A DNA stretch of 64,000 nucleotides from Azolla caroliniana. Lineage: Eukaryota > Polypodiophyta. The translations under genes and the position numbers were made by a program. The notes beneath the pieces were generated by a model, which worked only from the letters and a program-made list of their open reading frames with translations, made no database searches and was not told the DNA's origin. Positions within the stretch are counted from its first letter, which is position 1; every line of letters starts with the position of its first letter. Location: contig JBHGNT010000015.1 in the NCBI GenBank assembly GCA_043228905.1, positions 11,346,001 through 11,410,000 of the forward strand. The letters are read 5' to 3'. Shown in pieces: positions 23,868-34,727 of this stretch.

Positions 23868-24734
23868 AATCGGTGTTCTTCTAGTTCACACAGAGCCTTT
23901 AACCAAATTCCCTTTGATTCCTTTTCATTGAGTCGTTCCCGAATCTGAATCCGTAAGCTCGATACTTGGAATTCGACCAGCATGACTACCTCTAATCCGA
24001 ATGCTAACCAGAACGGCGTTGTTCGGATGCTTGTTTTGTACGCTGTCCGATAAGCCCAGAGTGCACTGTGCAGCTTCGTGTCCCGATCTGTCTGATTTTC
24101 ATTGACGATGTTGCGCAGGATATTCTGTAACGTTTTGTTTGTTGACTCAGCTAATCCGTTGGCTTGTGGGTAGTACGGGGTGCTCCGTTTATGTACTACC
24201 GCAGAGAATGACGTCAACTTCTCCAGTACCTGTCCAAGAAAGTGTCCTCCTTGGTTGCTTATCAACTCTATGGGGCATCCGTACCGGCACCAAATGTATT
24301 CGTATAAGAATTTTGGCGTCGACGCCGCGGTGTTGTCTCGTAAGGCTTTGGCTTCCACCCATTTAGTGCAATAGTCCGTCGCGACGATCACATACCGGTT
24401 GCCAGTTCTCATTGCCGGTGGTTTAAATGGTCCGACAAAATCCAGTCCCCATTTCTGAAATGGTTCTAGCGGTAGTACTGGCTGGTGTGGCATCCTAGCT
24501 TGTTCCATTGGCTGGCCCATTCGCTGGCATAATTCACACTCTTTCGCGTACCGAACTGCGTCCTTCAATATAGTCGGCCACCATAGGCCACTTTGCCATA
24601 TCTTCCTTGCCGTAGCATCCCCGACATAATGGCCTCCGACGACTCCGCAGTGTGCTTCCCGTAGTATTACCTCTTTCTCGTCGCTGCGCACCGCTCGTCG
24701 CCATATACCGTCCGCACCTTTGTGGTATAGCGTG
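23810..24734 (-). pseudogene. G1 integrase
   Basis: The zinc-binding H-H-C-C domain is intact (HCGVVGGHYVGD with CELCQRM). The core has the first Asp ([10 protein letters not shown]) and the Glu (YYPQANGLAESTNK), but the second catalytic Asp is Asn (ELISNQGGHF, where G2 has ISD). The frame is joined upstream to 33582 once G2 is removed: the pol sequence around the TSD then runs LLRDT-L-YHKGADG. Confidence 0.9.
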
Positions 24735-25148
24735 TGTTGCCTCTTAGGAAACACGGTCCGTGGTCAGTCCTTCGACCTAGACCCCAAGGTGGGTGTGGAA
24801 CAACGAATAGAGCTTAATCGTACTACGTAAGGAGAGAACCTCTGTGATTCCTCCGTGTGTAAGGGAAGACGGCTACAACCGACTCCTTATCATAGGTTGC
24901 GCTTACGTACTACTACGATTATGTATCCGAGACACAGAAACTCAGAGAAGATAGTATTCTATTATCAGGCGTTCTTTTACATTTCCCAAAATTTACACGC
25001 ACCCCCTTAAGAGGTTTTCTGCCCTTTATATATGCAGGGTCTAATTAGCCATTCACGCTTCCCCGCGTGAACCGTTACATACGTTACACTTTATATAGTT
25101 TCTTATTCCTACGCTTTTGGCCGTCGGTTACTATTCCGGCGGACAACA
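24735..25148 (-). repeat. G2 3' LTR
   Basis: This 414-bp LTR lacks the 28 bp (33336-33363 region, ACTGAATTAGCCGTAGC) present in its partner; the missing block is bordered by ACACAG words, which suggests a deletion between short repeats. Confidence 0.95.
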
Positions 25149-25195
25149 CCTGGCACGCCTGTGAGACAGTGCCTTTGCACGTCGGACCCATCCCG

Positions 25196-27960
25196 TTAAT
25201 CTACTTCCAAAATGCCCCGGATGTTCGGCTCTGTTGTGGTGTCCTCGGCCGGACTTGATGTAGGGCTCGTAGGTGCATCGTGGTGCGGCTCCTTTGCTTG
25301 GTCGGCCTGGTTTCTCCCAGAGTCGCCTTCGCCATGTGCGGGTGGTCCGGGTATGGTGGGCTCTTCTTGAGTTCGTGGGCTGGGCTCCGCCGGTAGCGTG
25401 TTTGCTGTTGGCTGCTGCTCCGCCTCTATTGTTACGTCCTCCGTGGTGTTGGCCATTTTTGTGTGTCCCTGGCCGTGGGGCGGGGATTCCGCCTGGTCCG
25501 CACTATTTTCCGCGTTTTCTGAAGATGGTGTGGGCTGGACCTTTTGTTGGTTAATGGTTTCGCTGTCTAGTCTTGTGGGGAACTCCGCTCATTCGTCCCC
25601 GCTATTCTCCCCCGTTGTCCTCGCTGGTGATCGGACCTGAGGTTCCTCTTCTTTGGCTGTGACCGGAATTGGTGTCTCGCTGGGTTCCTCATTTGTGTGC
25701 GTGTTGCCGGTTTGTGTGATCTGGTGAAATAGCTCCTCCTGACTTTCACCAAAATCATCTAGGAGTTGTGCGAGTTCTTCGGAGTGTTGGTCTGCTAACG
25801 CGCGATAGTCTTGCGCTAGGTCCTCCCGTACGGTCGCAATGCTCTCCTCGTTTAGCTTATAAAACCCTCGGCCGTCTTTCCGCCGGTTCTCCCAGTCCGC
25901 GCGATACGCGTGCAATTCTGCTGCTTGGGTTGCCCACGCCATCCATCCTTTGTCCATCGCCGTTTTCAATTGCGCAGTGAACCTTTCCCGGTTGGTTTGG
26001 AGAAGGATGCACACGTTATCCGTGATGGCCTAACAGCGGTTGCGTGCATCTTCCATCGACTTCTGGAGATTCGCGATTTCCTGTTGTTTAACGGCTGCCG
26101 CTTCTTCATACGTGGCCTTCAAGCCCGCCCACAGCTGGGATTCCTTTCCATGTTGTTTTTCTTATTTCCCCATTTCATTGTTTAGGTGGATTTCGAGTTG
26201 ATGCCTTCTGTCTTGTTCGACTACCAACTTTTCATCGAACCATACCTTCTTTTTCTCTAATAAGGCCCAAAGTCCCGCTATTGCCGCCTCTGATTTCTTC
26301 GCGTCCTCTCGTAATTGGGCATTGTCGTCTTTTGTCCAGATGTGCTGAGCCACCTCCGTAGCTAGTTTCTCTTCAAGCGTTTTTACGGCCTTTTGTCCGT
26401 TAGCCCGTATCTCCTTTTCTCTGTTAGAGGATTGGCGTAGCTCTGCTCGAAGATGGTCAATTTCGGATTCCGCTAGTTGCACGACCCTTTTTGCTTTTAA
26501 GGCGATGGAAGTCTGAGCCTCAATTTCTTCTTTAAGAGCGTCCATAACGTGGTTTGGTGGCAGGGTTTCGTGTTGCGCCGTAGTCGTATGAGCTTCTAAC
26601 TCCGCGATGCGTGCGTTGGCCTTTTGTAGTTCGGCTTCGGTCAGTTTAACCTTCTTCCAGACATTCTTATTTTTTATGGCCATCTCCTTGGCGCCCGTGC
26701 TGACCTTTGCCAGTTCCCGATGGACTTCGACTAGGGCCGTCTTTAAGGGTGATATCTCCATCCCTACTCGCCGTACCCCAACGTTTCTCTATCTGCCGAC
26801 CCTGGCTAGCCGGTCCTCATCGTCGCTCTCCGTTGTTTGTGTTTGGGCGCGCTTATCATCTGTCATTCTGCATGCTCCTCGACCATGCGTTGGGCGGCTT
26901 TGACCTGTTGTGTTGCCACGAACTCCATGAGCTCGAAAGAGGAACCGAACTGCAAGAGGGTGCTAAATTCGTGGGCCGTATCCGGAATATCCGGATATGC
27001 CAAAACCTCGCTTTCCGCCGTCAATACGGCTTTCCCTTGCTGGGACTGAGTCGTAATAATCGGTCGCGGCTCCCGGATGATTTTGAAGGTGGTATTCGGC
27101 TCTGCTGTTGCGGGGCCTTCGCCAGCGGTCGATGCCTCCGGATTTGTGGGGGCGTTTTTTACCAACCCCCGCCCATCCTTTCTGTCCAATCTGCGTCGTT
27201 TGGGTCTAGGGCTTCCCCCCCGTGCTTCGGTGTCTGGTTCTGGGGCTACCCCCATGGGGTGTCTCAGCTGTTCTTCCTGCGTCGCCCGTGTATCCGGTTG
27301 GTCGGTAGGAGGTGTTGTCCTTGGGTCTGGTTGGGCCGGTTGGGGTTCCTTCTCCCACTCTGGGGCCGCTAACTCCGCGAACCTGCGTTTCGCGAAGCGG
27401 GGCGGGCCGTGGGTTGGCTGGGTTGTGGTGCTGGTAGGCCTCGAGGTGGAAATAGTACCGTAAGGTATTGTTGGATGATTGGCCTGAGCTTTTTGCCTGC
27501 TTGGTACGCATGCAAGCCTTCCCTTTACGCCGGCCCTATGATGACCCCCTAGTCGACTGTACGCCCCTCAAAGGTGTCGATAATGATGCCCGCCTTCTGT
27601 TTAGGCATCCCGTAAGCGTTGACATGGACGCAGCCTACTTCCAGTAGGAACTTGGCAACTTCACGGAAGAAGGGATCCGGAATCTGTTTTGTTCGATAGG
27701 CTTTGGTGGAGGATGAGTATGGGCCAAAATACCGCTGCAGCGCCTCTGTAGGAGGTATTTCGAAATGTCTTTCGCCTAGTGAGGATAGGTCTAACTTCTT
27801 CCGAATGGAAGAGTTTGTGACCGTGTCGATGTTAAACCGCCTGGCGATGTCCATGGCATCGGGTGCGGAGGTGCTTCTGCGACCCGAATATAACCATCCA
27901 GGCACTTCTCCACGAGCCATCGGCGTAGGGCAGTAGAGATGAAGATCGGCATCGCTAGAG
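25196..27960 (-). pseudogene. G2 extra gene (aORF), homologue of the G1 aORF, frameshifted
   Basis: The start region (MPIFISTALRRWLVEKCLDG, about 27950) parallels the G1 start. The conserved N-terminal domain lies in 27549-27920 (YFGPYSSSTKAYRT, FREVAKFLLEVG, AGIIIDTFEGRTV). The linker is basic and Pro-rich (RPKRRRLDRKDGRG). The coiled coil lies in 26162-26761, the second conserved domain in 25589-26014 (ATQAAELHAYRADWENRRKD), and the acidic Pro-rich tail ends GILEVD at 25196. Total span is close to that of G1. The frame changes at least twice and has several stops. Domain order and end points match G1, so the gene was present in their common ancestor. Confidence 0.75.
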
Positions 27961-29647
27961 TCGGTTTGTGGAGAGGCGACGGGTAGCAGTGGTGAGTTGG
28001 AGCTCTGAGATGTGATGGGGAAGAAGGTGAGGAGGAGCGATGGGAGTGTTGATAGCTAGACGCAACTAGTTGGAATGTGCCCTGTTCCGCTCCAATTATC
28101 CAGTATGGGCCCGTCCAGCGGAAACGTACCTTACCGGGCATCTGGCCCATGCGCGTTTCAAAAACTAGCACCGCTCGGCCCACGGCGAACTCCTTTTCCC
28201 TTGCGCTCCGATGTCGATCGACAAATGCTTTACGCCGTCGCTGTTCTTCTTCCAACACAGCCATGATGTGGACGCGTTTCTCCCCTAGTTCGAGGAGTTG
28301 GTAGAGCAGTTCCTCCTATGACTTGGCTTCTGATAATCGGTTCCGTATCTGAATGCACAAACTAGGTACCCGAAATTCGACCGGCATTACCGCTTCTAGT
28401 CCAAACGCTAGCCGGAACGGTGTTGACCGTATGCTTATTTTGTAACTAGTTCTGTACACCCATAACGCACTCTGGAGTTTGGTATCCCACTCCGTTCTGT
28501 TTTCATTGACGGTTTTCTTTAAAATGGTCTGTAAAGTTTTGTTCGTGGATTCCGCTAATCCATTCGCCTGCGGGTAGTATGGCGTGCTTTTCTTGTGGAC
28601 GACTGCGTAATGTTGTGTTAGTTCCCGAACCACCGTATTGAGGAAGTGGCTCCCCTAGTCACTGATGAGCTCAATCAGTTAGCCGAACTGGCACCAGATG
28701 TGCTCGTACATAAATTTGGCTGTGACAGCCGTTGTATTTTCCCGTAGTGCCTTTGCTTCTACCCATTTGGTACAGTAATCCGTGGCTACCAATATGTATT
28801 TGTTGCCCGTACGGGCTGCTGCTGGTGTGAAGGGCCCCACAAAATCCAATCCCCACTTTTGGAAGGGGTCCAGTGGTAATACGGGCTGGTGTGGCATCCT
28901 TGCGTCCTCCGCAGGCTGACCCATCCGCTGGCACAAATCACACTTTCTACAATACTCGGATGCGTCCTTCTGCGTTGTTGGCCACCATAAGCCCGCCTGC
29001 CATACTTTGCGGGCTGTCACGTTGCCTGTGTAATGGCCGTCGGCCGTGCCGCAGTGTGCCTCCCGTAAAACTGCTTCTTTTTCATCCTGACGGACTCCAC
29101 GTCGCCAAATGCCATCACTTCCTTTGTGATATAAATACCCTTCGACCAGGCAGAAGTGACGGCTTCGGATGGCTAGTCGTTTCTTCTCGTCTGTGCGTAA
29201 TTGTGGTGGAGGTAGTCCTGTAGTCTAAAAGTACGTCATTTCCATAAGCCATCGATCTGGAAAGGTGGATTCCGTTTTTTCTGCAAATGTCGCTACTCGC
29301 CAGATGTCGGCGTCCGGAAAATCGTTTTCGTCTTTCTGTACTGTTTCTCCATTCTCAAGTCTGCTCAAAAAATCCGCCATTGCGTGTTGCGTCCCTGGCC
29401 GGTGCTGAATTACGAACTCGAATTCCTAGAGCAGCAGCATCCACCGCGCCAATTTCCCTGTCAGGGCTTGTTTCTCTACCAAATACAATAATGCCGAATG
29501 ATCCATGTGGAAAGTGAATTTCCGTCCTAGTAAATAATGTCGGAATTTATTGATGCTATAGATCATCCCTAGTGCCTCCCGCTCTGTTGTGGAATAGTTA
29601 CGCTCTACTGCTGATAATTTACGACTTGCGTAGTATAGTGGCCCGTA
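27961..29647 (-). pseudogene. G2 RNase H end, integrase and GPY/F domain
   Basis: RNase H continues after a TAG at 29645-29647 that replaces the Trp found in G1 (EPRWYR). The integrase zinc domain ([19 protein letters not shown]), first Asp ([10 protein letters not shown]), second Asp (ELISD, followed by TAG instead of Gln) and Glu (YYPQANGLAESTNK) are all recognisable. The GPY/F motif RFRWTGPYWIIG lies at about 28100. There is no chromodomain. At least five in-frame stops make it non-functional. Confidence 0.88.
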
Positions 29648-31905
29648 CTAGTTTGGTTCGGTGAGTTGCATTAGCGCGCTTCCTATTGCTGTGTTCGAGG
29701 CGCCGACGAACACGTGAAATGGTTTCGCCCAAACTGGTTGTACTATGGGGGCCTGTGTGAGCATTATCTTAAGTGCCTCATAGGCCTTATCCTCTGTTGC
29801 AGTCCATTGGAAAGGAGTCTGATGTACAACAGCGTGTAGTGGCGTGGCAAAGTCCGCCAAATACCATATCATCCGATTATGCCACCGTATTTGGCCTAAA
29901 AACCGGCTAAGTGCTTTGGCATTTGTCGGAGTTTTAGCTTGTATAATAGCGGAGATCTTGTTTGGGTCGACCGCTATTCCTTCCTTGCTGACTATGTGGC
30001 CTAGGAGAGTCCCGCTGGTCACGCCGAAGGCACATTTTGCGGGATTCAGGCTTAAGCGTGCGGTGCGGCAACATTCCAGGCAGAGACGTAAGTGCGAGAA
30101 ATGGTCTTTTGTTCGCCCATATACCGCAAAATCGTCTAAAAAGACTTGCATGAACGCCGGAATGTATTCCCCAAAGATCTCCGTAATCTTTTGTTGGAAT
30201 GTTGTCGGTGCTGTCTTTAACCCAAACATCATGACGACAGGCACATATACTCCCCAATCCGTGACAAATGCCGTCTTCTCCTGGTTGTCAAGGTGCATGC
30301 GTACTTGGTTATAGCCACTGAAGCCATCTAAGAAACTGTACATCTCATGACCTGCGACGGCGTCCAGCACGCTATCCGTGAAGGGTAAGGGAAATGCGTC
30401 CGTAATGGTTACGACGTTTAATTTCCGGTAATCCACGCATACCCATATTTTGCCGTTTTTCTTTGGCACAACCACTATCGGGCTAAGCCATGTCGCTTGT
30501 TTTACTGGCCGTATGAACCCAACCCTAAACATCTTGTCAATTTCTTCTTTCACGCGGGTCGCGTAATTGGGGTTCATGCGGTAGCGACGCTGTTGGACAG
30601 GTTTCACGTCCGTTGCTAAATTGATCTTATGCTGAAAGAACTTGGGATCTAACCCCTTCATGTCCTCATGAGCCCACGCGAACACATCTTTATATTCCGT
30701 GAGTAGTGCGATCATTGTGGTTCTCTGGTCCGACCTCAATTCCTTTGCTATGGAGAGGAACCGGGGTTCTGATCCCATACCCACATTCACTTCGTCGAGA
30801 GCGGAAGCGGTGACCCGTCGTGAAATCTCCATTTCCCTTTCGAAGGCCGCCCGTACTCTGCTGAGTTCCAATATGGACTCTGGGTTTGGTTCGTATGGCT
30901 CTTCGCTTGGAACAATGGCCGTAGTATATTCTGTCGCAGTTGCGATGACATCTATCTCGAACAACAGAATAATCTGAGGATGTTCGTCAAGGTACGCTTC
31001 CAATTCGGCATCCTCCACCCCAACCAGCATATTGATGTCTTCCGCATATAACGGTGTTATCCCCTTAGGTTGGGGCGTATTGCCTTCTGTAGGAACACGA
31101 ACCTTGATGCGTCCCTGCCGGAAACTGATACACTCGTGTTGCCAGCTCTGCTTGATATTTGTTGTCCGAAGCCATGGTCTACCCAGAAGCACTGGGTACG
31201 CTCCTGGCGCGTCCAAAGCAAGGACGACCGCCGATATGTCGAAGCGGTGTCCGCCCACGATGATGCCTATTTTGTGAATTAGCCCCAACGGCCGCACTAA
31301 TCTGGTATCTACCATGCGAAGCCAGAATGGACACGCCTCCCATTCGGAAATGCCCAATTGTTCGCAAGTTTTCGCGCTAATCACATTGACGCCTGAGCCA
31401 CCGTCGATTATGCATCCAGGGACTTCCTGTCCGTGCAGTATTACTGTAATGGCCGGGTTGTGCTGATCTACCACTAGTGGTCCCTCGCTGACGTCAGTCA
31501 GGTTTGTGGCAACGCTCGCCCCGGTCGTGCCCGCCATCTTTGCTTCCTTGGTCTGGCGGAAGTGTGGAACTAGCTGTAGCAGTTTTTCCATGGTTAGCGT
31601 GATCTCACAGCCCGTTAACACCTGCCAAATGGGGTCCGGCCCCGGTTTTTCGTTCTTTGTTCGCTTCATTGCATTCGCGGACTCCTGCCTCATGCGTTCC
31701 GTATTGGTCGCGTTTGCTTTTTCCGCCCAGGCTTGGGCTTGTCGTCGTACCTCGTCCTGCGCAACCCAATCCGCCATTTTCGTTTGTTGGCGTGTCGTGA
31801 CTTGTTGCACCTCCGCCGTAATCGTGTTGACGGCAGGCCCCTTTCCCTTGCGTGTTGGGCATTGTGTGGCATAATGTCCGGGTTGCTGACAAATAAAATA
31901 GTGGA
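29648..31905 (-). CDS. G2 gag end, aspartic protease and reverse transcriptase (open 720-codon frame)
   Basis: The frame 29648-31810 is open. It is preceded by a zinc knuckle (about 31880, CQQPGHYATQC). The protease signature is IIDGGSGVNVIS with a downstream LLGRPWL. RT shows VDYRKLN, DGFSGYNQVRM, MMFGLKTAPTTFQQ and the catalytic FLDDFAVYG, then the RNase H start (PFHVFVGASNTAIGSALMQ). It stops at a TAG at the RNase H boundary. RT type and domain order fit Ty3/gypsy without chromodomain; I cannot place the lineage further. The product is probably not usable because the downstream part is broken. Confidence 0.88.
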
Positions 31906-32210
31906 TGCTTGATTCTCCCTTCTCAACCCCAAGTGGAGTGTGCCGTTCTCCGGGTGCTACTTGCTCTTCGCAGTCCGGCCTCGTTTGTCGGGACGTACGC
32001 GGTGGCTGCTGTTGATCCCGTCGTTGTTCTTGGCGCCGCTCATCGCCCGAGCTTTCGTCGTAACACCGGTGATCCCTATATTGTCGAGGCTTACCTCGTT
32101 AGCCATTGAAGCCGCCCCGTTTATTCATCGGGCGTTGATGTTCTATTTAACATATTCTACTCACATTGGTCGACTGTGTGAACCTTCAAGTGGCAGATTG
32201 GGCAGTGGAT

Positions 32211-33080
32211 TCACATATTGCACTCCACCGCGGAATACCCCGAGTTCAAGCAAATCGTGCACTGGATTGCCTGACGAAATTGGTGTTCCTCATCCTGAGG
32301 TAACGCTTGTCGTAAGGATGACATCGAAAATCTCTCCTCCTCGTCATCCAACTCAAGCTGTAACGCTCGTTCAATCACCATATCCGCTGTTTCCCCGTTT
32401 ACGCTATTGTTGTTGAGCGTTGCCCTGATGGGCCGGCGTAACGCTGCCAGAAATGTCTCCCGTGCCTCCTCCTCCGCAGGGCTTCGATCCAGTTTCCGTC
32501 GTAAATTTTGGAACCGTAAGCTGAAGTCTGCTATTGTCTCGGTCGGTAGTTGCTTAATTGTATAAAACTGCCCGAGAATCTCGCGTTGTGGAACCCTCCG
32601 GTGGAAAAAACGCAAGAAGGCGGACTGGAGTTGATCGAAGGTTGTTATGGCCGGTAAATCCATCTGTGAATGACAGAATGCCGCACGCCAATCTAATGTT
32701 AATCCAAACTCCGTCATTTTCGATCGGTGTGCCACCGTCTCGGAAAGGTTCTGTGCCATGTGGTTCGCATTCCAAACGTTCAAGAACATGCGAATATGAG
32801 TTGCGGCGTCGGTTTCGCCGTTAAAGCGGGGGTAGGCAAAGGCCATCGTGGGAGCTACGACGGATCGGAGAAGGTCACTGGGAGGCTGCGGGAAGCGTGG
32901 TCCCCTCGCCTCGTCGAGGTATTTGGGGAGCAAGGAATCCTCTTTGCACTCCTGGCAGGTATTACTGGGGTCGCCGATGCGCGGCTTTTGTCGAGCGCGT
33001 TCTTCTGCTTGGCGTGTGACGGACCTTGTTATTGGCCGATCTTGTCTTCTTGGTTCTTTGAGTCTTCTGCGGTTAAACAT
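32211..33080 (-). CDS. G2 gag (capsid and first knuckle)
   Basis: The first ATG on the coding strand is near 33080 (MFNRRRLKEPRRQDRP). A retrotransposon gag domain follows (FDQLQSAFLRFFHRRVPQRE, then IADFSLRFQNLRRKL). A zinc knuckle CTICLNSGYSAVEC near the end has Tyr in place of His; G1 retains His there (CMNCLNSGHSALEC). The frame stops at 32211, and knuckle 2 and the junction to protease are in broken frames between 31905 and 32210. Confidence 0.85.
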   Translation of the reverse strand: MFNRRRLKEPRRQDRPITRSVTRQAEERARQKPRIGDPSNTCQECKEDSLLPKYLDEARGPRFPQPPSDLLRSVVAPTMAFAYPRFNGETDAATHIRMFLNVWNANHMAQNLSETVAHRSKMTEFGLTLDWRAAFCHSQMDLPAITTFDQLQSAFLRFFHRRVPQREILGQFYTIKQLPTETIADFSLRFQNLRRKLDRSPAEEEARETFLAALRRPIRATLNNNSVNGETADMVIERALQLELDDEEERFSMSSLRQALPQDEEHQFRQAIQCTICLNSGYSAVECNM

Positions 33081-33134
33081 CCATTCGTTGTTGCTCGTCT
33101 GTGAGGAAACACAGATCACCAAGCGTGCCAAAAG

Positions 33135-33576
33135 TGTTGCCTCTTAGGAAACACGGTCTGTGGTCAGTCCTTCGACCTAGACCCCAAGGTGGGTGTGGAA
33201 CAACGAACAGAGCTTAATCGTACTACGTAAGGAGAGAACCTCTGTGATTCCTCCATGTGTAAGGGAAGACGGCTACAACCGACTCCTTATCACAGGTTGC
33301 GCTTACGTACTACTACGATTACGTATTCGAGACACAGACACTGAATTAGCCGTAGCTATACACAGAAACTCAGAGAAGATAGTATTCTATTATCAGGCGT
33401 TCTTTTACATTTCCCAAAATTTACACGCACCCCCTTAAGAGGTTTTCTGCCCTTTATATATGCAGGGTCTAATTAGTCGTTCACGCTTCCCCGCGTGAAC
33501 CGTTACATACGTTACGCTTTATATAGTTTCTTATTCCTACGCTTTTGGCCGTCGGTTACTATTCTGGCGGACAACA
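33135..33576 (-). repeat. G2 5' LTR
   Basis: This is the upstream LTR for minus-strand transcription. A TATA box reads TATATAAAGG on the minus strand (33451-33460). Just inside the element, the coding strand has TTTTGGCACGCTTGGTG as the candidate primer site. Confidence 0.95.
33451..33460 (-). promoter_or_regulatory. TATA box of the G2 5' LTR
   Basis: TATATAAAGG on the minus strand, placed within the LTR as expected for a pol II promoter driving the minus-strand genes. Confidence 0.55.
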
Positions 33577-33581
33577 GCGTG

Positions 33582-33855
33582 TCCCGTAATAAATAGAAGC
33601 GCCGGCTTTGTACCGTCAGGTGTTTCCTCTCGTCTCGGTTCATCTCCTCTGGAGGCAATCCGGTGCTCAAAAATTGGTGCATATTTGTCATAGTTCTAGC
33701 CATACGTCCCATTCGTGTCATACTCAAACGCCAATATTCGTATCATACTCATACGTGAAAAGGCTCCAAGTATGATTGAAATCCATACGCGGTACATAGA
33801 TATATTATATATACATATGGTGTATATGGTGTACATAGTGTGTGTGTGTGTGAGG

Positions 33856-33890
<35 letters not shown>

Positions 33891-34700
33891 TGTGTGATCT
33901 AGAGAGAGAAGCCCTGTTTTGCATGTGTGAGGAGACAGTGATTGAGTGTATATCTAGACTCTAGAGAGAGAGAGAGAGAGAGGAGCTATGGGTTTTGTCT
34001 GTGTGAGGGAGTATGTAATATGTATATTAGATATCTAGATTTTGTAGAGAGAGAAAATCTGTCAGTTCTCGTGTGAGAGAGAGAGAGAGAGTGTGTATGT
34101 GTGTCAGATGTCACTTCTATTCACAAAATATTATGAATATCAAAAATTAAAAAAACCAAAAAAAAGTAAAAAAAAAAGAAAGAAGCCAAACGAATATCGC
34201 GTATCATACGCGTACGTTTGCAAACGTTCGCGTACGTCCAGTAAATTGGACGTACGCGAATATTAGGAACTATGATATTTGTTAGCCACTTATCTTTTGG
34301 TGCCACCGTTTCATCTGCTGCCGTTTCCACGGTGACTCAAAATAGCTCATCGTCATGGAAGGGAAACCTCCTTCCCAATAAATAATGCCTGAATTTTGTT
34401 ACGCTGTAGATCATGCCTAAAGCTTCCCTTTCCGTGGTGGAATAATTTCGTTCGGCTTGGGATAACTTCCGACTTGCGTAATATACAGGCCGGTACCATC
34501 TTGGCTCCGTAAGTTGCATCAGCGCACTCCCGATTGCAATGTCGGATGCATACACGAACACATGAAATTCCTTCGCCCAATCCGGGGATTGCACTACCGG
34601 CGTTTGCGACAATAGCACTTTGAGTGCCCGGTACGCCTTGTCTTCGGTGTCGGTCCACTAGAACGGTGTTCGGTGTACTGCAACATGCAGTGGTGTAGCT
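33582..34700 (-). pseudogene. G1 RNase H fragment and linker to integrase (split by the MITE)
   Basis: 34337-34618 encodes the RNase H start (PDWAKEFHVFVYASDIAIGS, YYASRKLSQAERNYST, KFRHYLLGRRFPFH). Compared with G2, about 80 residues are then missing before KDKWLTN at 34283, so most of RNase H is deleted. The linker resumes after the MITE and stops at the G2 insertion (33577). Confidence 0.85.
33689..34274. mobile_element. hAT-like MITE, 586 bp, TSD ATATTTGT
   Basis: The insertion begins CATAGTTCTAGCCATACG and ends with the complement CATAGTTCCTAATATTCGC, giving imperfect terminal inverted repeats. It is flanked by the 8-bp duplication ATATTTGT (33681-33688 and 34275-34282). Removing it restores the G1 pol frame (KWLTNMHQFLST). 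An 8-bp duplication is the hallmark of the hAT superfamily. The interior has (GT)n and (GA)n microsatellites and no transposase, so it is non-autonomous. The subterminal regions repeat CGTACG-type words. Confidence 0.85.
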
Positions 34701-34727
34701 AGGTCCGCCAAATACCAGAGCATTTGG

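Larger units (their letters stand above)
24735..33576 (-). mobile_element. Gypsy element G2 (8.84 kb), nested in G1
   Basis: LTRs at 24735-25148 (414 bp) and 33135-33576 (442 bp) start TGTTGCCTC and end GGACAACA, with TSD GCGTG at 24730-24734 and 33577-33581. Coding order on the minus strand is gag, protease-RT, RNase H, integrase, extra gene, 3' LTR, as in G1, and the proteins are clearly related to those of G1 but diverged. RT is intact; several stops (mostly TAG) break RNase H and integrase. The LTRs differ at about nine positions plus a 28-bp indel, so the insertion is younger than G1, as the nesting requires. Confidence 0.95.
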
